This document shows positions 46,988 through 55,781 of a DNA stretch of 64,000 bases, one piece after another. The notes below the pieces were generated by a model, which was given only the letters and a program-made list of their open reading frames with translations, searched no databases and was not told the DNA's origin. Made by a program: the position numbers and the translations under genes. Source of the DNA: a bacterium. Its GTDB lineage: Bacteria > Sysuimicrobiota > Sysuimicrobiia > Sysuimicrobiales > Segetimicrobiaceae. Location: the NCBI GenBank assembly GCA_035295165.1, contig DATGJN010000062.1:1-64000 (forward strand), written 5' to 3'. The number at the start of each line of letters is the position of its first letter. Position 1 is the stretch's first letter.

Positions 46988-48055
46988 GTGAGGACGACTA
47001 AAGCGCAATCTCGACTCGGCTCTCGGCGCTTGCTCGCGGCCGCGCTTGCTGTGGTCGCGCTCGGCATTCTCGGAGGAAGCCTCGCGGCCCCCTCGCCAAC
47101 CGCGGCGCAATCCGCGGTCACGATCACAGGCGCGGGTTCGTCGTTTGACTACCCGCTCTTCTCGAAGATGTTTTCGGTGTGGCACGGAATGCACTCGAAT
47201 GTGCAGGTGAACTACCAGTCCATCGGCAGCGGCGGCGGGCAGCAGCAACTGTTCGCGGGGACGGTGAACTTCGGCGCGTCGGACGCACCCCTCACCGACG
47301 ATCAGCTCAAAGCGCATCCGACAATCGTGCACATCCCGATTACGCTCGGTGCGGTATCCGTCGGGTACAATCTGCCCGGGGTGCCCACGGGCCTCCGCCT
47401 CACCGGCGACGTGTTGGCGCGCATCTACATGGGGCAGATCACCTCCTGGTCGGATCCCGCCATCACCGGCCTCAACCCCAACTTCAAAGTGCCGAATCTG
47501 CCGATCGCCGTTGTCCACCGCTCCGACGGGAGCGGCACGTCCTTCATCTTCACCGCGTATCTGTCCGCCATCAACCCCGCCTGGAAGAGCAAGGTGGGTA
47601 ACGGTGCCTCCGTCGACTGGCCGACGGGCGTCGGCGCCAAGGGCAGTGAGGGCGTTTCGGGACAGGTGAAGCAGACCCCGGGCGGCATCGGGTACTTTGA
47701 AATGGCGTACTCGATCGAGAACAAGATCCCGCAGGCGACGATGGAGAACGCGGCGGCCCACTGGACCATGCCGAGCGTGCAGGGTGCCGCAGTCGGCGCC
47801 GGACAAGCGGCCGCGCACATGCCGGCCGACCTCCGGGCGATGTTCGTCAACGCGCCTGGACCGACGAGCTATCCGATCGCGGGTTTTAGCTGGGTCCTGG
47901 TTGACAGCCAAAAGGTCTCGCAGCCTCTGGTCGATCTCCTGACCTGGATGGTTCACGACGGGCAGCAGTACGCGCAACCGCTGTACTACGCGCCGCTGCC
48001 GGCCCAAGTGGTCCAGCTGGACGACCAGAAGCTCAAGGCCCTGACGCCGAAGTAG
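46988..48055 (+). CDS. pstS: Phosphate ABC transporter substrate-binding protein PstS
   Basis: A 355-residue periplasmic phosphate-binding protein. The signal peptide is RRLLAAALAVVALGILGGSL with a TAAQ cleavage site. Phosphate ligands lie in ITGAGSSFDYPLF, SIGSGGGQQQ, FGASDAPL and HRSDGSGTSF. It delivers phosphate to PstCAB. The start is GTG with AAGGAGG upstream. Unusually it is about 5 kb from, and divergent to, pstCAB, but it has its own Pho box array and a strong terminator. Confidence 0.94.
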   Translation: MRTTKAQSRLGSRRLLAAALAVVALGILGGSLAAPSPTAAQSAVTITGAGSSFDYPLFSKMFSVWHGMHSNVQVNYQSIGSGGGQQQLFAGTVNFGASDAPLTDDQLKAHPTIVHIPITLGAVSVGYNLPGVPTGLRLTGDVLARIYMGQITSWSDPAITGLNPNFKVPNLPIAVVHRSDGSGTSFIFTAYLSAINPAWKSKVGNGASVDWPTGVGAKGSEGVSGQVKQTPGGIGYFEMAYSIENKIPQATMENAAAHWTMPSVQGAAVGAGQAAAHMPADLRAMFVNAPGPTSYPIAGFSWVLVDSQKVSQPLVDLLTWMVHDGQQYAQPLYYAPLPAQVVQLDDQKLKALTPK

Positions 48056-48114
48056 AAGAGTCGCAAGGACCCCACACCGCCGGTCGGGCCGCATCCCCGG
48101 CCGGCGTCCGCACG

Positions 48115-48148
48115 CGACGAGGCCGTCCTTCCCCAGGCGGCCTCGTCG
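48115..48148 (+). terminator. Terminator downstream of pstS
   Basis: CGACGAGGCCG pairs perfectly with CGGCCTCGTCG around a 12-base loop, 60 bases after the pstS stop. Confidence 0.68.
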
Positions 48149-48282
48149 GCGTTGTTCCCCGGGGCGGCCGGGCGCGGTACGACCGGCGCCCCCGCCCGCG
48201 GGACCGCGACGGGAAAGCCTTCTCCCACCGACGAATTCCTACGCCGTGCACGCTGGCCATTTCACCCCATAGAGGAGCGGTG

Positions 48283-48897
48283 ATGGACTCGATCATCGAA
48301 CGGCTCTCCCGGCTCGCCCCGTCGACGCTCGGGCACTTCGTCGACGAAGGGTTCCTGGACATCGCGATCCGACCGGTGTTCCAACCCGTCAAGTTCGCCG
48401 GACGGGCGCTGACCGTCGACGCGCCGCCGCGCGATAACAGCATCTACCGGCAGGCAATCCGCGGGGCCACCCCCGGCGACGTCCTCGTGATCGCGCGCGG
48501 CGGCGACTTCCGCCACGCCTCATTCGGCGGCGGCATGGCGCTCGCCGCGAAGAACCAGGGCATCGTCGGCGTCGTGGTGGACGGCCCGGCCACCGATTAC
48601 GCCGAACTCGTCGCGTTCGGCCTGCCCGTCTACTCGCGCGGCCTGTCGGCGCTCACGACCCGACGGCTCGACCTCGGCGGCAGCGTCGGCGCGCCCATCG
48701 TCTGCGGCGGGGTCCGTGTGGCGAACGGAGACTACGTGCTCGCAGACGACGACGGCGTGCTGGTGATCCCGCCGTCAACGGTGCAGGCGATCATCGAGCG
48801 CGGCGAGGCCGCGTCGCAGCGCGAACAGGAGACGCTCGCGCTGCTCAAGTCCGGCAAGACGTTCGACGAGATCGATGCGAGACGGAGGAGGACATGA
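48283..48897 (+). CDS. RraA-family protein
   Basis: A 204-residue protein of the RraA/HMG-CHA aldolase family: GRALTVDAPPRDN, GDVLVIARGGDFRHASFGG, GIVGVVVDGPATDYAEL. In the aldolases this last segment is DG-x-RD; here the Arg is replaced by Ala, so aldolase or decarboxylase activity is uncertain. GAGGAG precedes ATG 48283. Its stop overlaps the start of the ABC binding-protein gene (ATGA), so it is the first gene of the importer operon. Confidence 0.82.
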   Translation: MDSIIERLSRLAPSTLGHFVDEGFLDIAIRPVFQPVKFAGRALTVDAPPRDNSIYRQAIRGATPGDVLVIARGGDFRHASFGGGMALAAKNQGIVGVVVDGPATDYAELVAFGLPVYSRGLSALTTRRLDLGGSVGAPIVCGGVRVANGDYVLADDDGVLVIPPSTVQAIIERGEAASQREQETLALLKSGKTFDEIDARRRRT

Positions 48898-50444
48898 TGC
48901 GCACACTCGTGGCGGTGCTGCTCGCGTGCGCCCTTGGCGGGCTCGGCGCCGTATCGTGGGCCGCCGGCGCCGCCGACCAGCCGAAGCGCGGGGGCACGTT
49001 GATCTACGGGCTGTCGACCGAACCCCCGGATCTCGACCCGCACGTGAACTCCGGCTCCAGCGCCGGGAACGTCAAGGCGGCGGTGTACCAGGGGCTCGTC
49101 CGGTACGGGCACGGCGGCGTGATCGAGCCGGCGCTCGCCGAGCACTGGGGCCTCGTGGGGCAGACGCAGTACGTCTTCCACCTGCGGCCGGGAGTGAAGT
49201 TCCACAACGGGGATCCGCTCACCGCGGCGGACGTGAAGTTCTCGATGGACCGCATCCTCGACCCAAAGACGGGCTCGGCGCTGCGGAGCAGCCTGAAGGC
49301 GATCAAGAGCGTCGAGGTCGTGGACCCCATGACGGTGAAGATCGTCCTGAGCGAGCCGTTTGCGCCGTTGCTGGCCTACCTCGCCGAGCCGTACGGAGCC
49401 ATCGTCGACGCGAAGTTCGTCCAGGGCGGCGCCAACCTGCGCTCGGTGATGATGGGGACGGGCCCGTTCAAGTTCGTTTCGTGGGATCCGGGACAGCGCA
49501 TCCGCCTCGTCCGCAACGACGCCTACTGGGAGTCGGGCAAACCGTACCTCGACGGCATTAACTTCGTGCCGCTCGCCGACGCCCAGACCCGCCTCACGGC
49601 GCTCCGCGCCGGGGACATCATGATGATGGACTTCGTCCCTCAGGAGCAGATGAACGCGATCGCGCGCGACACACAGCTCAAGCTGTACGCCGATGTCGGC
49701 ATCTTCATGTGCATCATCTTCAACCCGCAGCGGAAGCCCTACGACGACGTGCGGGTGCGCCAGGCGATCTCGTATGCGATCGACCGGAACGCCGTGGTCA
49801 AGACGATCTTCGACGGCCGCGGCACGCCGATCACCGGCGATGTCATCCCGAACAACTGGTGGTCGCACGACGCGAAGGCCGACGGCATGTACACGTACCA
49901 GCCCGACAAAGCGCGCCAGCTGCTGAAGGAGGCAGGGTACGGGGATGGCCTCAAGATCACGATCCTCGCCCCGATCACGTACAGCCTGCACACGCGCACC
50001 GCGCAGGTCCTCCAGGCCCAGCTCGCCAAGGTCGGCATCCAGGCGCAGTTGGATCTGCCCGAGTGGGCGGTCGTGCTGAACCGCCACAACCAGGGCGACT
50101 TCGCGATCGAGGTGCGGGGACTCTCGGCCTCGGTCAACGATCCAGACTTCCTCTCCCTCTTCTACGAGTCGGACAGCACGTTCTACCCGAAGCAGGTGGG
50201 GTTCAAGGACGCGCAGCTCGACCAGTGGCTCGACCAGGCGCGGGCCCTCGGGAACCAGGCCATCCGAAAGCAGCTCTACGCGAAGATCGAGGAGCGTGCG
50301 CTCATGCTGGCGCCGTGGGTGTACATCGCCTGGGGCGACCAGGGCGAGGCGGCGCGAGCGTACGTCCGCGGCTACGACCACTATCCCGGACCGCTCGGCA
50401 CGTACTCGGGCTACTCGCTCTCGGAGACGTGGCTGGCGAAGTAG
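48894..50444 (+). CDS. Peptide/nickel-type ABC transporter substrate-binding protein
   Basis: A 516-residue family 5 extracellular solute-binding protein. The signal peptide is VAVLLACALGGLGAVSWAAG; no lipobox Cys is seen. Domains: GTLIYGLSTEPPDLDPH start, then YVFHLRPGVKFHNGDPLTAA, the family signature. It binds oligopeptides, opines or similar amino compounds for import by the two permeases that follow. ATG 48894 overlaps the RraA stop. No ATPase genes follow, so the ATPases must be elsewhere. Confidence 0.92.
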   Translation: MMRTLVAVLLACALGGLGAVSWAAGAADQPKRGGTLIYGLSTEPPDLDPHVNSGSSAGNVKAAVYQGLVRYGHGGVIEPALAEHWGLVGQTQYVFHLRPGVKFHNGDPLTAADVKFSMDRILDPKTGSALRSSLKAIKSVEVVDPMTVKIVLSEPFAPLLAYLAEPYGAIVDAKFVQGGANLRSVMMGTGPFKFVSWDPGQRIRLVRNDAYWESGKPYLDGINFVPLADAQTRLTALRAGDIMMMDFVPQEQMNAIARDTQLKLYADVGIFMCIIFNPQRKPYDDVRVRQAISYAIDRNAVVKTIFDGRGTPITGDVIPNNWWSHDAKADGMYTYQPDKARQLLKEAGYGDGLKITILAPITYSLHTRTAQVLQAQLAKVGIQAQLDLPEWAVVLNRHNQGDFAIEVRGLSASVNDPDFLSLFYESDSTFYPKQVGFKDAQLDQWLDQARALGNQAIRKQLYAKIEERALMLAPWVYIAWGDQGEAARAYVRGYDHYPGPLGTYSGYSLSETWLAK

Positions 50445-50460
50445 GCCCTCGGACGGTCGC

Positions 50461-51408
50461 ATGGGCGCCTACGTCGCGCGCCGTTTGATCGCCGCCGTGC
50501 TCATGACGGCGGCGATCGCCACCGCGGTCTTCCTGCTGTTGCGCGCGGTGCCGGGCGACGTCGTCGTCGTCATGCTCGGCGAAAACAGCGCGTCCCCCGA
50601 CAAGATCGCGGCCATGCGGCACGTCCTGGGGTTGGACCGCCCCCTGCTCGACCAGTACCTGACGTGGCTCGGCCGCCTTGCGCGCGGGGACTTTGGGACG
50701 TCGATCCTCTCCGGACGCCCGATCGGCGCCGATCTTGCCGTCCGCCTGCCGCGGTCGCTGGAGTTGGGCGCGGTCGCTCTCGCCGCCGCCGTCGTCCTCG
50801 GCATCCCGCTCGGCACGGTGGCGGCCCGCCGCGCGGGACGGGCGCTCGACTTCGCGATCACGGGCGTGTCGGTGCTCGGCCTGACGTTTCCGTCGTTCGT
50901 GGTCGGAACGGTGTTTGTCCTCGTGTTCGGGCTCGTGTTCCACTGGTTCCCCGCCACCGGCTACGTCCCGTTCTCCGACGACCCGATCGGCCACCTCCGC
51001 CACCTCGTGCTCCCGGCGGCCACGCTGGCGCTGACGTTTGCGCCGGTCGTCCTGCGCATGACGCGGGCCGGCATGCTCGAGACCCTGTCTCAGGACTTCG
51101 TCCGCACCGCGCGGGCGAAGGGACTGGCGGAACCGGCGGTCGTCGTTCGCCACGTGCTTCGGAACTCGCTGATTCCGGTCGTGACGGTACTCGGCCTGCA
51201 GGCGGGCGAGTTGATCGGGCGCATCGTCCTGATCGAGTACATCTTCAACTGGCCCGGCGTGTCCAGCTTGCTCCTCTCCGGTGCGTTTCAGCGCGACTAT
51301 CCTCTCGTCCAAGCGGTCGTGATCGTCGTCGCGGGCGCGTTCGTCCTGATCAACCTCGCGGTCGACCTCACCTACATGCTGATCGATCCGCGGATCCGAC
51401 TGACATGA
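50461..51408 (+). CDS. ABC transporter permease (DppB-like)
   Basis: A 315-residue binding-protein-dependent permease with six helices. It has the N-terminal YVARRLIAAVLMTAAIATAV, then GLDRPLLDQYLTWLGRLARG, and the EAA loop FVRTARAKGLAEPAVVVRH. It imports peptides or related solutes. It follows the binding-protein gene by 16 bases and ends overlapping the next permease (ATGA). Confidence 0.92.
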   Translation: MGAYVARRLIAAVLMTAAIATAVFLLLRAVPGDVVVVMLGENSASPDKIAAMRHVLGLDRPLLDQYLTWLGRLARGDFGTSILSGRPIGADLAVRLPRSLELGAVALAAAVVLGIPLGTVAARRAGRALDFAITGVSVLGLTFPSFVVGTVFVLVFGLVFHWFPATGYVPFSDDPIGHLRHLVLPAATLALTFAPVVLRMTRAGMLETLSQDFVRTARAKGLAEPAVVVRHVLRNSLIPVVTVLGLQAGELIGRIVLIEYIFNWPGVSSLLLSGAFQRDYPLVQAVVIVVAGAFVLINLAVDLTYMLIDPRIRLT

Positions 51409-52298
51409 GCGCCCGAGCACTGAACCTCCGCATCGCCCTGGCCGGGACCACGCTGGCCCTCCTCGTCGTGGCCGCCGCGGCCGCGCCGTGGTTGGCGCCG
51501 GCGGACCCGCTCGAGATGGGTTCGGCGCTCCTTGCCGGCCCGTCCGCCGCGCACCCGCTCGGCACCGACTCGTTCGGCCGGGATACGCTGTCGCGCCTCC
51601 TGTTCGGGGCGCGGGTGTCGCTGCTCGTCGCCGCGACGTCGGTGTTAATCGCCTCGAGCGTCGGGACGCTCCTCGGCATCGCGAGCGCAACGTACCGGGG
51701 CGCCGTGGAGTGGGCGGCCATGCGCGCCATGGACCTGATCCTCGCGTTCCCTCCGATCCTCCTGGCGATCGCCGCGGTGACGTTTCTCGGGCAGAGCTTG
51801 GCGAAGCTCGCCGTCATCGTCGCGATCCTGTACATCCCGACGTTCGCGAGGCTGTCCTACGGAGGCGCGCTCGGCGTGGCCCAACGGGAGTACGTCGAGG
51901 CGGCGCGGGCGCTCGGCGGCTCGGTGTGGCATCAGATGGGGCGCCACATTCTCCCGAACGTCGCGGGGCCCCTCATCGTGCAGTGCTCGCTGTCGGCCGG
52001 GTTCGCCATCCTCGTCGAGTCCGGCCTGAGCTTTCTCGGGCTCGGCGTCCTCCCGCCGGCGCCGACGTGGGGACGCATGGTCAGCGAGAGCCGCGACTAC
52101 ATGCAGCAGGAACCGATGTTGCTCGTGTGGCCGTCGCTGGCGATCGCGGTCGCGATCGGGGCGTTCAACATGCTCGGGGACGGGCTGCGCGACGCCCTCG
52201 ATCCGCGCGCCGCCCGATCTGGGAGCGCGCGCGGCCGGCGTCGGGCGCGCTCCGCGCCGGAGGTCGAGCCGGCTCGCGGTCCGGCGGGCGCGGCCTGA
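51405..52298 (+). CDS. ABC transporter permease (DppC-like)
   Basis: A 297-residue permease: HPLGTDSFGRDTLSRLLFGA is the DppC N-terminal signature, EYVEAARALGGSVWHQMGRH the EAA loop. A ~35-residue Arg/Ala-rich tail beyond DGLRDALDPR is longer than usual. It forms the membrane channel with the DppB-like protein. ATG 51405 overlaps the upstream stop. No ATPase gene follows; the next gene is an acyl-CoA synthetase about 100 bases away. Confidence 0.92.
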   Translation: MSARALNLRIALAGTTLALLVVAAAAAPWLAPADPLEMGSALLAGPSAAHPLGTDSFGRDTLSRLLFGARVSLLVAATSVLIASSVGTLLGIASATYRGAVEWAAMRAMDLILAFPPILLAIAAVTFLGQSLAKLAVIVAILYIPTFARLSYGGALGVAQREYVEAARALGGSVWHQMGRHILPNVAGPLIVQCSLSAGFAILVESGLSFLGLGVLPPAPTWGRMVSESRDYMQQEPMLLVWPSLAIAVAIGAFNMLGDGLRDALDPRAARSGSARGRRRARSAPEVEPARGPAGAA

Positions 52299-52399
52299 GT
52301 CGGGACGGCAGGATCGCGCCCGGCGGCGGACGAACACCGCGCCACGGCCGCCCGGACCGCGCCGGTCCCGGCGGCCGTCGCGGCAAGGAGGAACTCTAG

Positions 52400-53962
52400 A
52401 TGCTCACCGGCACTCGGGTCTACCGCGAGGAACTCTCCCCGGTCACGTTCCTCGAACGGGCGGGCGACGTCCACGCTGACCGCGTCGCCGTCGTCGACGG
52501 CGCGCGGCGCTTCACGTACCGCGAGTGGCGGGGCCGCGCGCGCCGGCTGGCGTCCGCGCTCCGCCGGGCCGGTCTCCGAAAGGACGACCGGGTGGCGTTC
52601 CTGGCGTTCAACTCGGAGCCGATGCTGCTCGCCCATTTCGGGGTTCCCCAGGCTGGGGCGATCCTCGTCGCGATCAACACGCGGCTCACCGCCGACGACG
52701 TCCGCTACATCGTCGAACATTCGGGATCCACGCTCCTCTGCTATTCCCCCGAACTGGCGCCCCTGACGGTCGACGCGCCGGGGCAGGTTCGCCGCATCGA
52801 GCTGGGTCCCGCGTTCGAGGCGCTCCTCGCGGAAGGCGACGACGGCCCCGTTGAGCCGTGGATCGAGGACGAGGAGGAGGTGCTCGCGATCGACTACACC
52901 TCCGGGACGACCGGGCGGCCAAAGGGCGTGATGTACACGCATCGCGGCGCATACTTGAACGCGCTCGCGATGATGATCGAGCACAAGATCGACCGCACGT
53001 CCAGCTACCTGTGGACGCTGCCGATGTTCCACTGCAACGGCTGGACGTTTACGTGGGGGCTCTCCGCGGTCGGCGCGCGGAGCGTGTGCATCCCGCGCAT
53101 CGACCCCGGGGAGATCTGGCGGCTGTTTGAGGAGGAGGGCGTCACGCATTTCTGCGCCGCCCCCACCGTGCTCACGATGCTTGCCAACCACGCGGCCGCC
53201 CACCGGCTCGCGCGACCGGTGCGCATCATGACCGCCGGCGCGCCGCCGTCGCCGACGATCATCGCGCGCGTGACCGAGCTCAACTTCGAGCTGGAACACG
53301 CCTACGGCCTGACCGAGTCCTACGGTCCGTTCACGATCAACGTGGACCCACCGGGCCTCGCGGCGTGCGGTGAGGACGAGCGCGCACGGCTCAAGGCGCG
53401 CCAGGGTATGGCCCACGTCACCGCCGGATGGCAGCGCATCGTCGACGAGGCGATGCGCGACGTACCGGCGGACGGACAGACGCTGGGCGAGGTGGTGTAC
53501 CGGGGCAATGTGGTCGCGAAGGGCTACTTCGGCCAACCGGACGCGACCGCGCAGGCGTTTCGCGGGGGCTGGTTCCACACCGGCGACATCGGGGTGATGC
53601 ATCCGGACGGGCAGATCGAGCTCCGGGACCGCAAGAAGGACATCATCATCTCGGGGGGAGAGAACATCAGCACCATCGAGGTCGAGCAGGCGGTCGTGAG
53701 CCATCCCTCCGTCCTGGAGTGCGCCGTGGTCGGGATTCCGGACGACATGTGGGGCGAGGTGCCGAAGGCGTTCGTGACGCTGAAGCCGGGCCACGCCGCG
53801 ACCCCAGAGGAGATCGTGGCCCACTGCCGCGCGCGCATCGCGGGCTTCAAGTGCCCGAAGGCCGTCGAGTTCGGCGATCTGCCGAAAACCTCGACCGGCA
53901 AGATCCAGAAGTTCGTGCTCCGCGAGCGCGAGTGGAAGGGGCGCGAGAAGCGGGTGAACTAG
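52400..53962 (+). CDS. Acyl-CoA synthetase (AMP-forming)
   Basis: A 520-residue ANL-family ligase: YTSGTTGRPKGVMYTH near residue 172, HAYGLTESYGP, DRKKDIIISGGENISTIEVE as hinge, and catalytic Lys in KTSTGKIQKFVLRE. It resembles the plant/bacterial AAE3- and FadD-like group with specificity for short to medium acids. AAGGAGG precedes ATG 52400. It is convergent with the crotonase gene (16 bases). Confidence 0.9.
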   Translation: MLTGTRVYREELSPVTFLERAGDVHADRVAVVDGARRFTYREWRGRARRLASALRRAGLRKDDRVAFLAFNSEPMLLAHFGVPQAGAILVAINTRLTADDVRYIVEHSGSTLLCYSPELAPLTVDAPGQVRRIELGPAFEALLAEGDDGPVEPWIEDEEEVLAIDYTSGTTGRPKGVMYTHRGAYLNALAMMIEHKIDRTSSYLWTLPMFHCNGWTFTWGLSAVGARSVCIPRIDPGEIWRLFEEEGVTHFCAAPTVLTMLANHAAAHRLARPVRIMTAGAPPSPTIIARVTELNFELEHAYGLTESYGPFTINVDPPGLAACGEDERARLKARQGMAHVTAGWQRIVDEAMRDVPADGQTLGEVVYRGNVVAKGYFGQPDATAQAFRGGWFHTGDIGVMHPDGQIELRDRKKDIIISGGENISTIEVEQAVVSHPSVLECAVVGIPDDMWGEVPKAFVTLKPGHAATPEEIVAHCRARIAGFKCPKAVEFGDLPKTSTGKIQKFVLREREWKGREKRVN

Positions 53963-53977
53963 CGCGGCCGGACGGCG

Positions 53978-54751
53978 TCAGGACCGCCAGTGCGGCGGGC
54001 GCTTTTCCAAGAACGCCCGCATCCCTTCCTGCGCATCCGGGGCGAGCGTGTTCTCGACCATGACCCGCTCAGCCACCTCGTAGGCCTTGGGCCGGTCGAG
54101 CGCCACCTGCGCGTAGAAGCCGCGTTTGCCGATTCCGAGCGTGTATGCGCTCGCCGCGACGATCTGCCGGGCGAGCGCCATCGTCTCCTCGGCGAGCCGG
54201 TCCGGCGGCACGACCTTGTTCACCAACCCGGCGCGCTCCGCCTCGGCAGAGGTGATCGGCGCGCCGGTAAGGAGCATCTCCATCGCTTTCTTGGATCCGA
54301 CCGCCCGCGAGACCGCCACCCCCGGGGTCGTGCAGAACAAACCGATCTTGACGCCGGGCGTGGCGAACGTTGCGTCCTCGGACGCCACCACGAGGTCGCA
54401 CGTTGCGGCGAGCTGGCAGCCCGCGGCGGTGGCCACCGCGTGCACCTGCGCGATCACCGGCTTGGGAAGCGCCCGGATCGCCTCCATGACCTCCGTGCAC
54501 AGCGCGAACAGCGCGCGCGCATCCTCCTCCGTGCTCCCGACCAGTTCCCGCAGGTCGTGACCCGCGCTGAACGCCGGCCCGTTCGCGCGTATGATCACGG
54601 CGCGTACGGCCGCGTCACGCGCGACGCGGTCGAGGTGGGCACGCAGCGCCTCGAGCATCGCGCGGGACAGCGCATTGCGCCGCTGCGGATGGTTCAGTGT
54701 GAGCAGCGCGACGCCGTCCTGCACCTCGCACATCACGACCGCCGTATCCAT
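53978..54751 (-). CDS. Crotonase-fold protein, ECHDC3-like
   Basis: A 257-residue enoyl-CoA hydratase/isomerase-family protein. The oxyanion-hole segments are present (AFSAGHDLREL and AAGCQLAATCDLV). Both catalytic glutamates of true hydratases are replaced, Gln in AGCQLA and Gly in FATPGVKIG. The block FATPGVKIGLFCTTPGVAVS is characteristic of the ECHDC3 subgroup, whose reaction is not established. ATG 54751 was chosen over an upstream ATG. It probably binds acyl-CoA but hydration is doubtful. Confidence 0.87.
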   Translation of the reverse strand: MDTAVVMCEVQDGVALLTLNHPQRRNALSRAMLEALRAHLDRVARDAAVRAVIIRANGPAFSAGHDLRELVGSTEEDARALFALCTEVMEAIRALPKPVIAQVHAVATAAGCQLAATCDLVVASEDATFATPGVKIGLFCTTPGVAVSRAVGSKKAMEMLLTGAPITSAEAERAGLVNKVVPPDRLAEETMALARQIVAASAYTLGIGKRGFYAQVALDRPKAYEVAERVMVENTLAPDAQEGMRAFLEKRPPHWRS

Positions 54752-54857
54752 ACAGGCACCCCCGTCCATGACAGAGTTTCCAATCGCAGGGTGGGATTCC
54801 TTCGCCCCATGGCGCGCCGGGGGACTTGCCGGATGTGCTACAATCTATCCTATCGTG

Positions 54858-55607
54858 ATGACGACGCGGTATTGCCCGCAGTGCGGGGCCGGGCTGGAGC
54901 CCTTCTTCGACTCCACATGTGAGCCTCCGGTTGCCTGGCTGTGCCAGGGCTGCCGTAGCGTGCAGATGGACGTCGACCGCGCCGCCCTGTCGCTTGAAGC
55001 GCAGCGGGACCTCGTGAACCTCGAAGCGTTCCTCCGCACCGGCGCCGCCGTTCCCGGCACGGGCTCCGAGATCGGCCGCGCACGGGCGCGTGCCCGCGCG
55101 ATCATCGCGGGCATCCGGGAAATCCCGGTCGATATCGAACGCGTCGCCCAAGCGTGCGGCTATCCGGTGCGGGATCGGCCCCTTCCCGCAGGGGAACGGG
55201 GCACCATCGCGCGCGACGGCGACCACACGGTCATCATCGTCAATCGGGACCGGCTGGGACAGGCCGCGGCCGAGCGCCGCTGGGTGATCGCCGAAGAACT
55301 CGGGCACGCCGTGCTCGAGCACAGCGCGCTCGTGGCGAGCAGCGCCCCGGGCGCGGCCCCGGCGATCGCCGAACCCCGCCGTCGCGAGGAGGAGCGCGAA
55401 GCGAAGGGATTCGCCGCAGAAATCCTGATGCCCGAGGAGAAGGTCCGCGGGCGGTTCGCCGAGCTCGCGCCCCGGATCTATCGCACGCTCGGACTCCGTC
55501 ACCGCGAGACCGAGATCGGGGAAGTGGTCGTCACGTTGGCGCGGATGTTTGGGGTCACGCCGACCGCCATGCGCATCCGCCTCGAGGAGCTCGATCTGAT
55601 CGGGTAG
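54858..55607 (+). CDS. Zinc-ribbon plus ImmA/IrrE-like protein with altered metal motif
   Basis: A 249-residue protein. The N-terminal zinc ribbon has YCPQCGAGL and CQGC pairs. After a helical linker, an ImmA/IrrE-type metallopeptidase domain follows. Its helix reads WVIAEELGHAVLEH where HELGH is expected, so the first zinc His is Glu. The later EREAKGFAAEILMPEEKV, with the third-ligand Glu, is intact, followed by a helix RMFGVTPTAMRIRLEEL. ImmA/IrrE proteins cleave repressors in phage or stress responses. Activity here is uncertain. It is preceded by no partner XRE gene. Confidence 0.75.
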   Translation: MTTRYCPQCGAGLEPFFDSTCEPPVAWLCQGCRSVQMDVDRAALSLEAQRDLVNLEAFLRTGAAVPGTGSEIGRARARARAIIAGIREIPVDIERVAQACGYPVRDRPLPAGERGTIARDGDHTVIIVNRDRLGQAAAERRWVIAEELGHAVLEHSALVASSAPGAAPAIAEPRRREEEREAKGFAAEILMPEEKVRGRFAELAPRIYRTLGLRHRETEIGEVVVTLARMFGVTPTAMRIRLEELDLIG

Positions 55608-55723
55608 CCCGGTTCCCGTTCCACGAGTGCACCCCTTCCCGTATCATCGCGCCCAACCGCCCGTGCAACTGCGGCCTCCCGCCCGTGGACGTGCGTCATA
55701 CCGGCGTCCTCTGCCGAAATGCG

Positions 55724-55755
55724 GCGCGCCGCCGTCCGGTCGGACGGCGGCGCGC
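55724..55755. terminator. Bidirectional terminator hairpin
   Basis: GCGCGCCGCCGTCCG pairs perfectly with CGGACGGCGGCGCGC, a 15-bp stem, between the convergent ImmA-like and S41 genes. Confidence 0.75.
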
Positions 55756-55781
55756 TCGATGCGTGCGTCCGGGGTCGCGGG

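Noticed and set aside
48732-50462. A 576-codon minus-strand frame
   Set aside because: Shadow of the ABC binding-protein gene, Arg/Asp/Val-rich with no motif.
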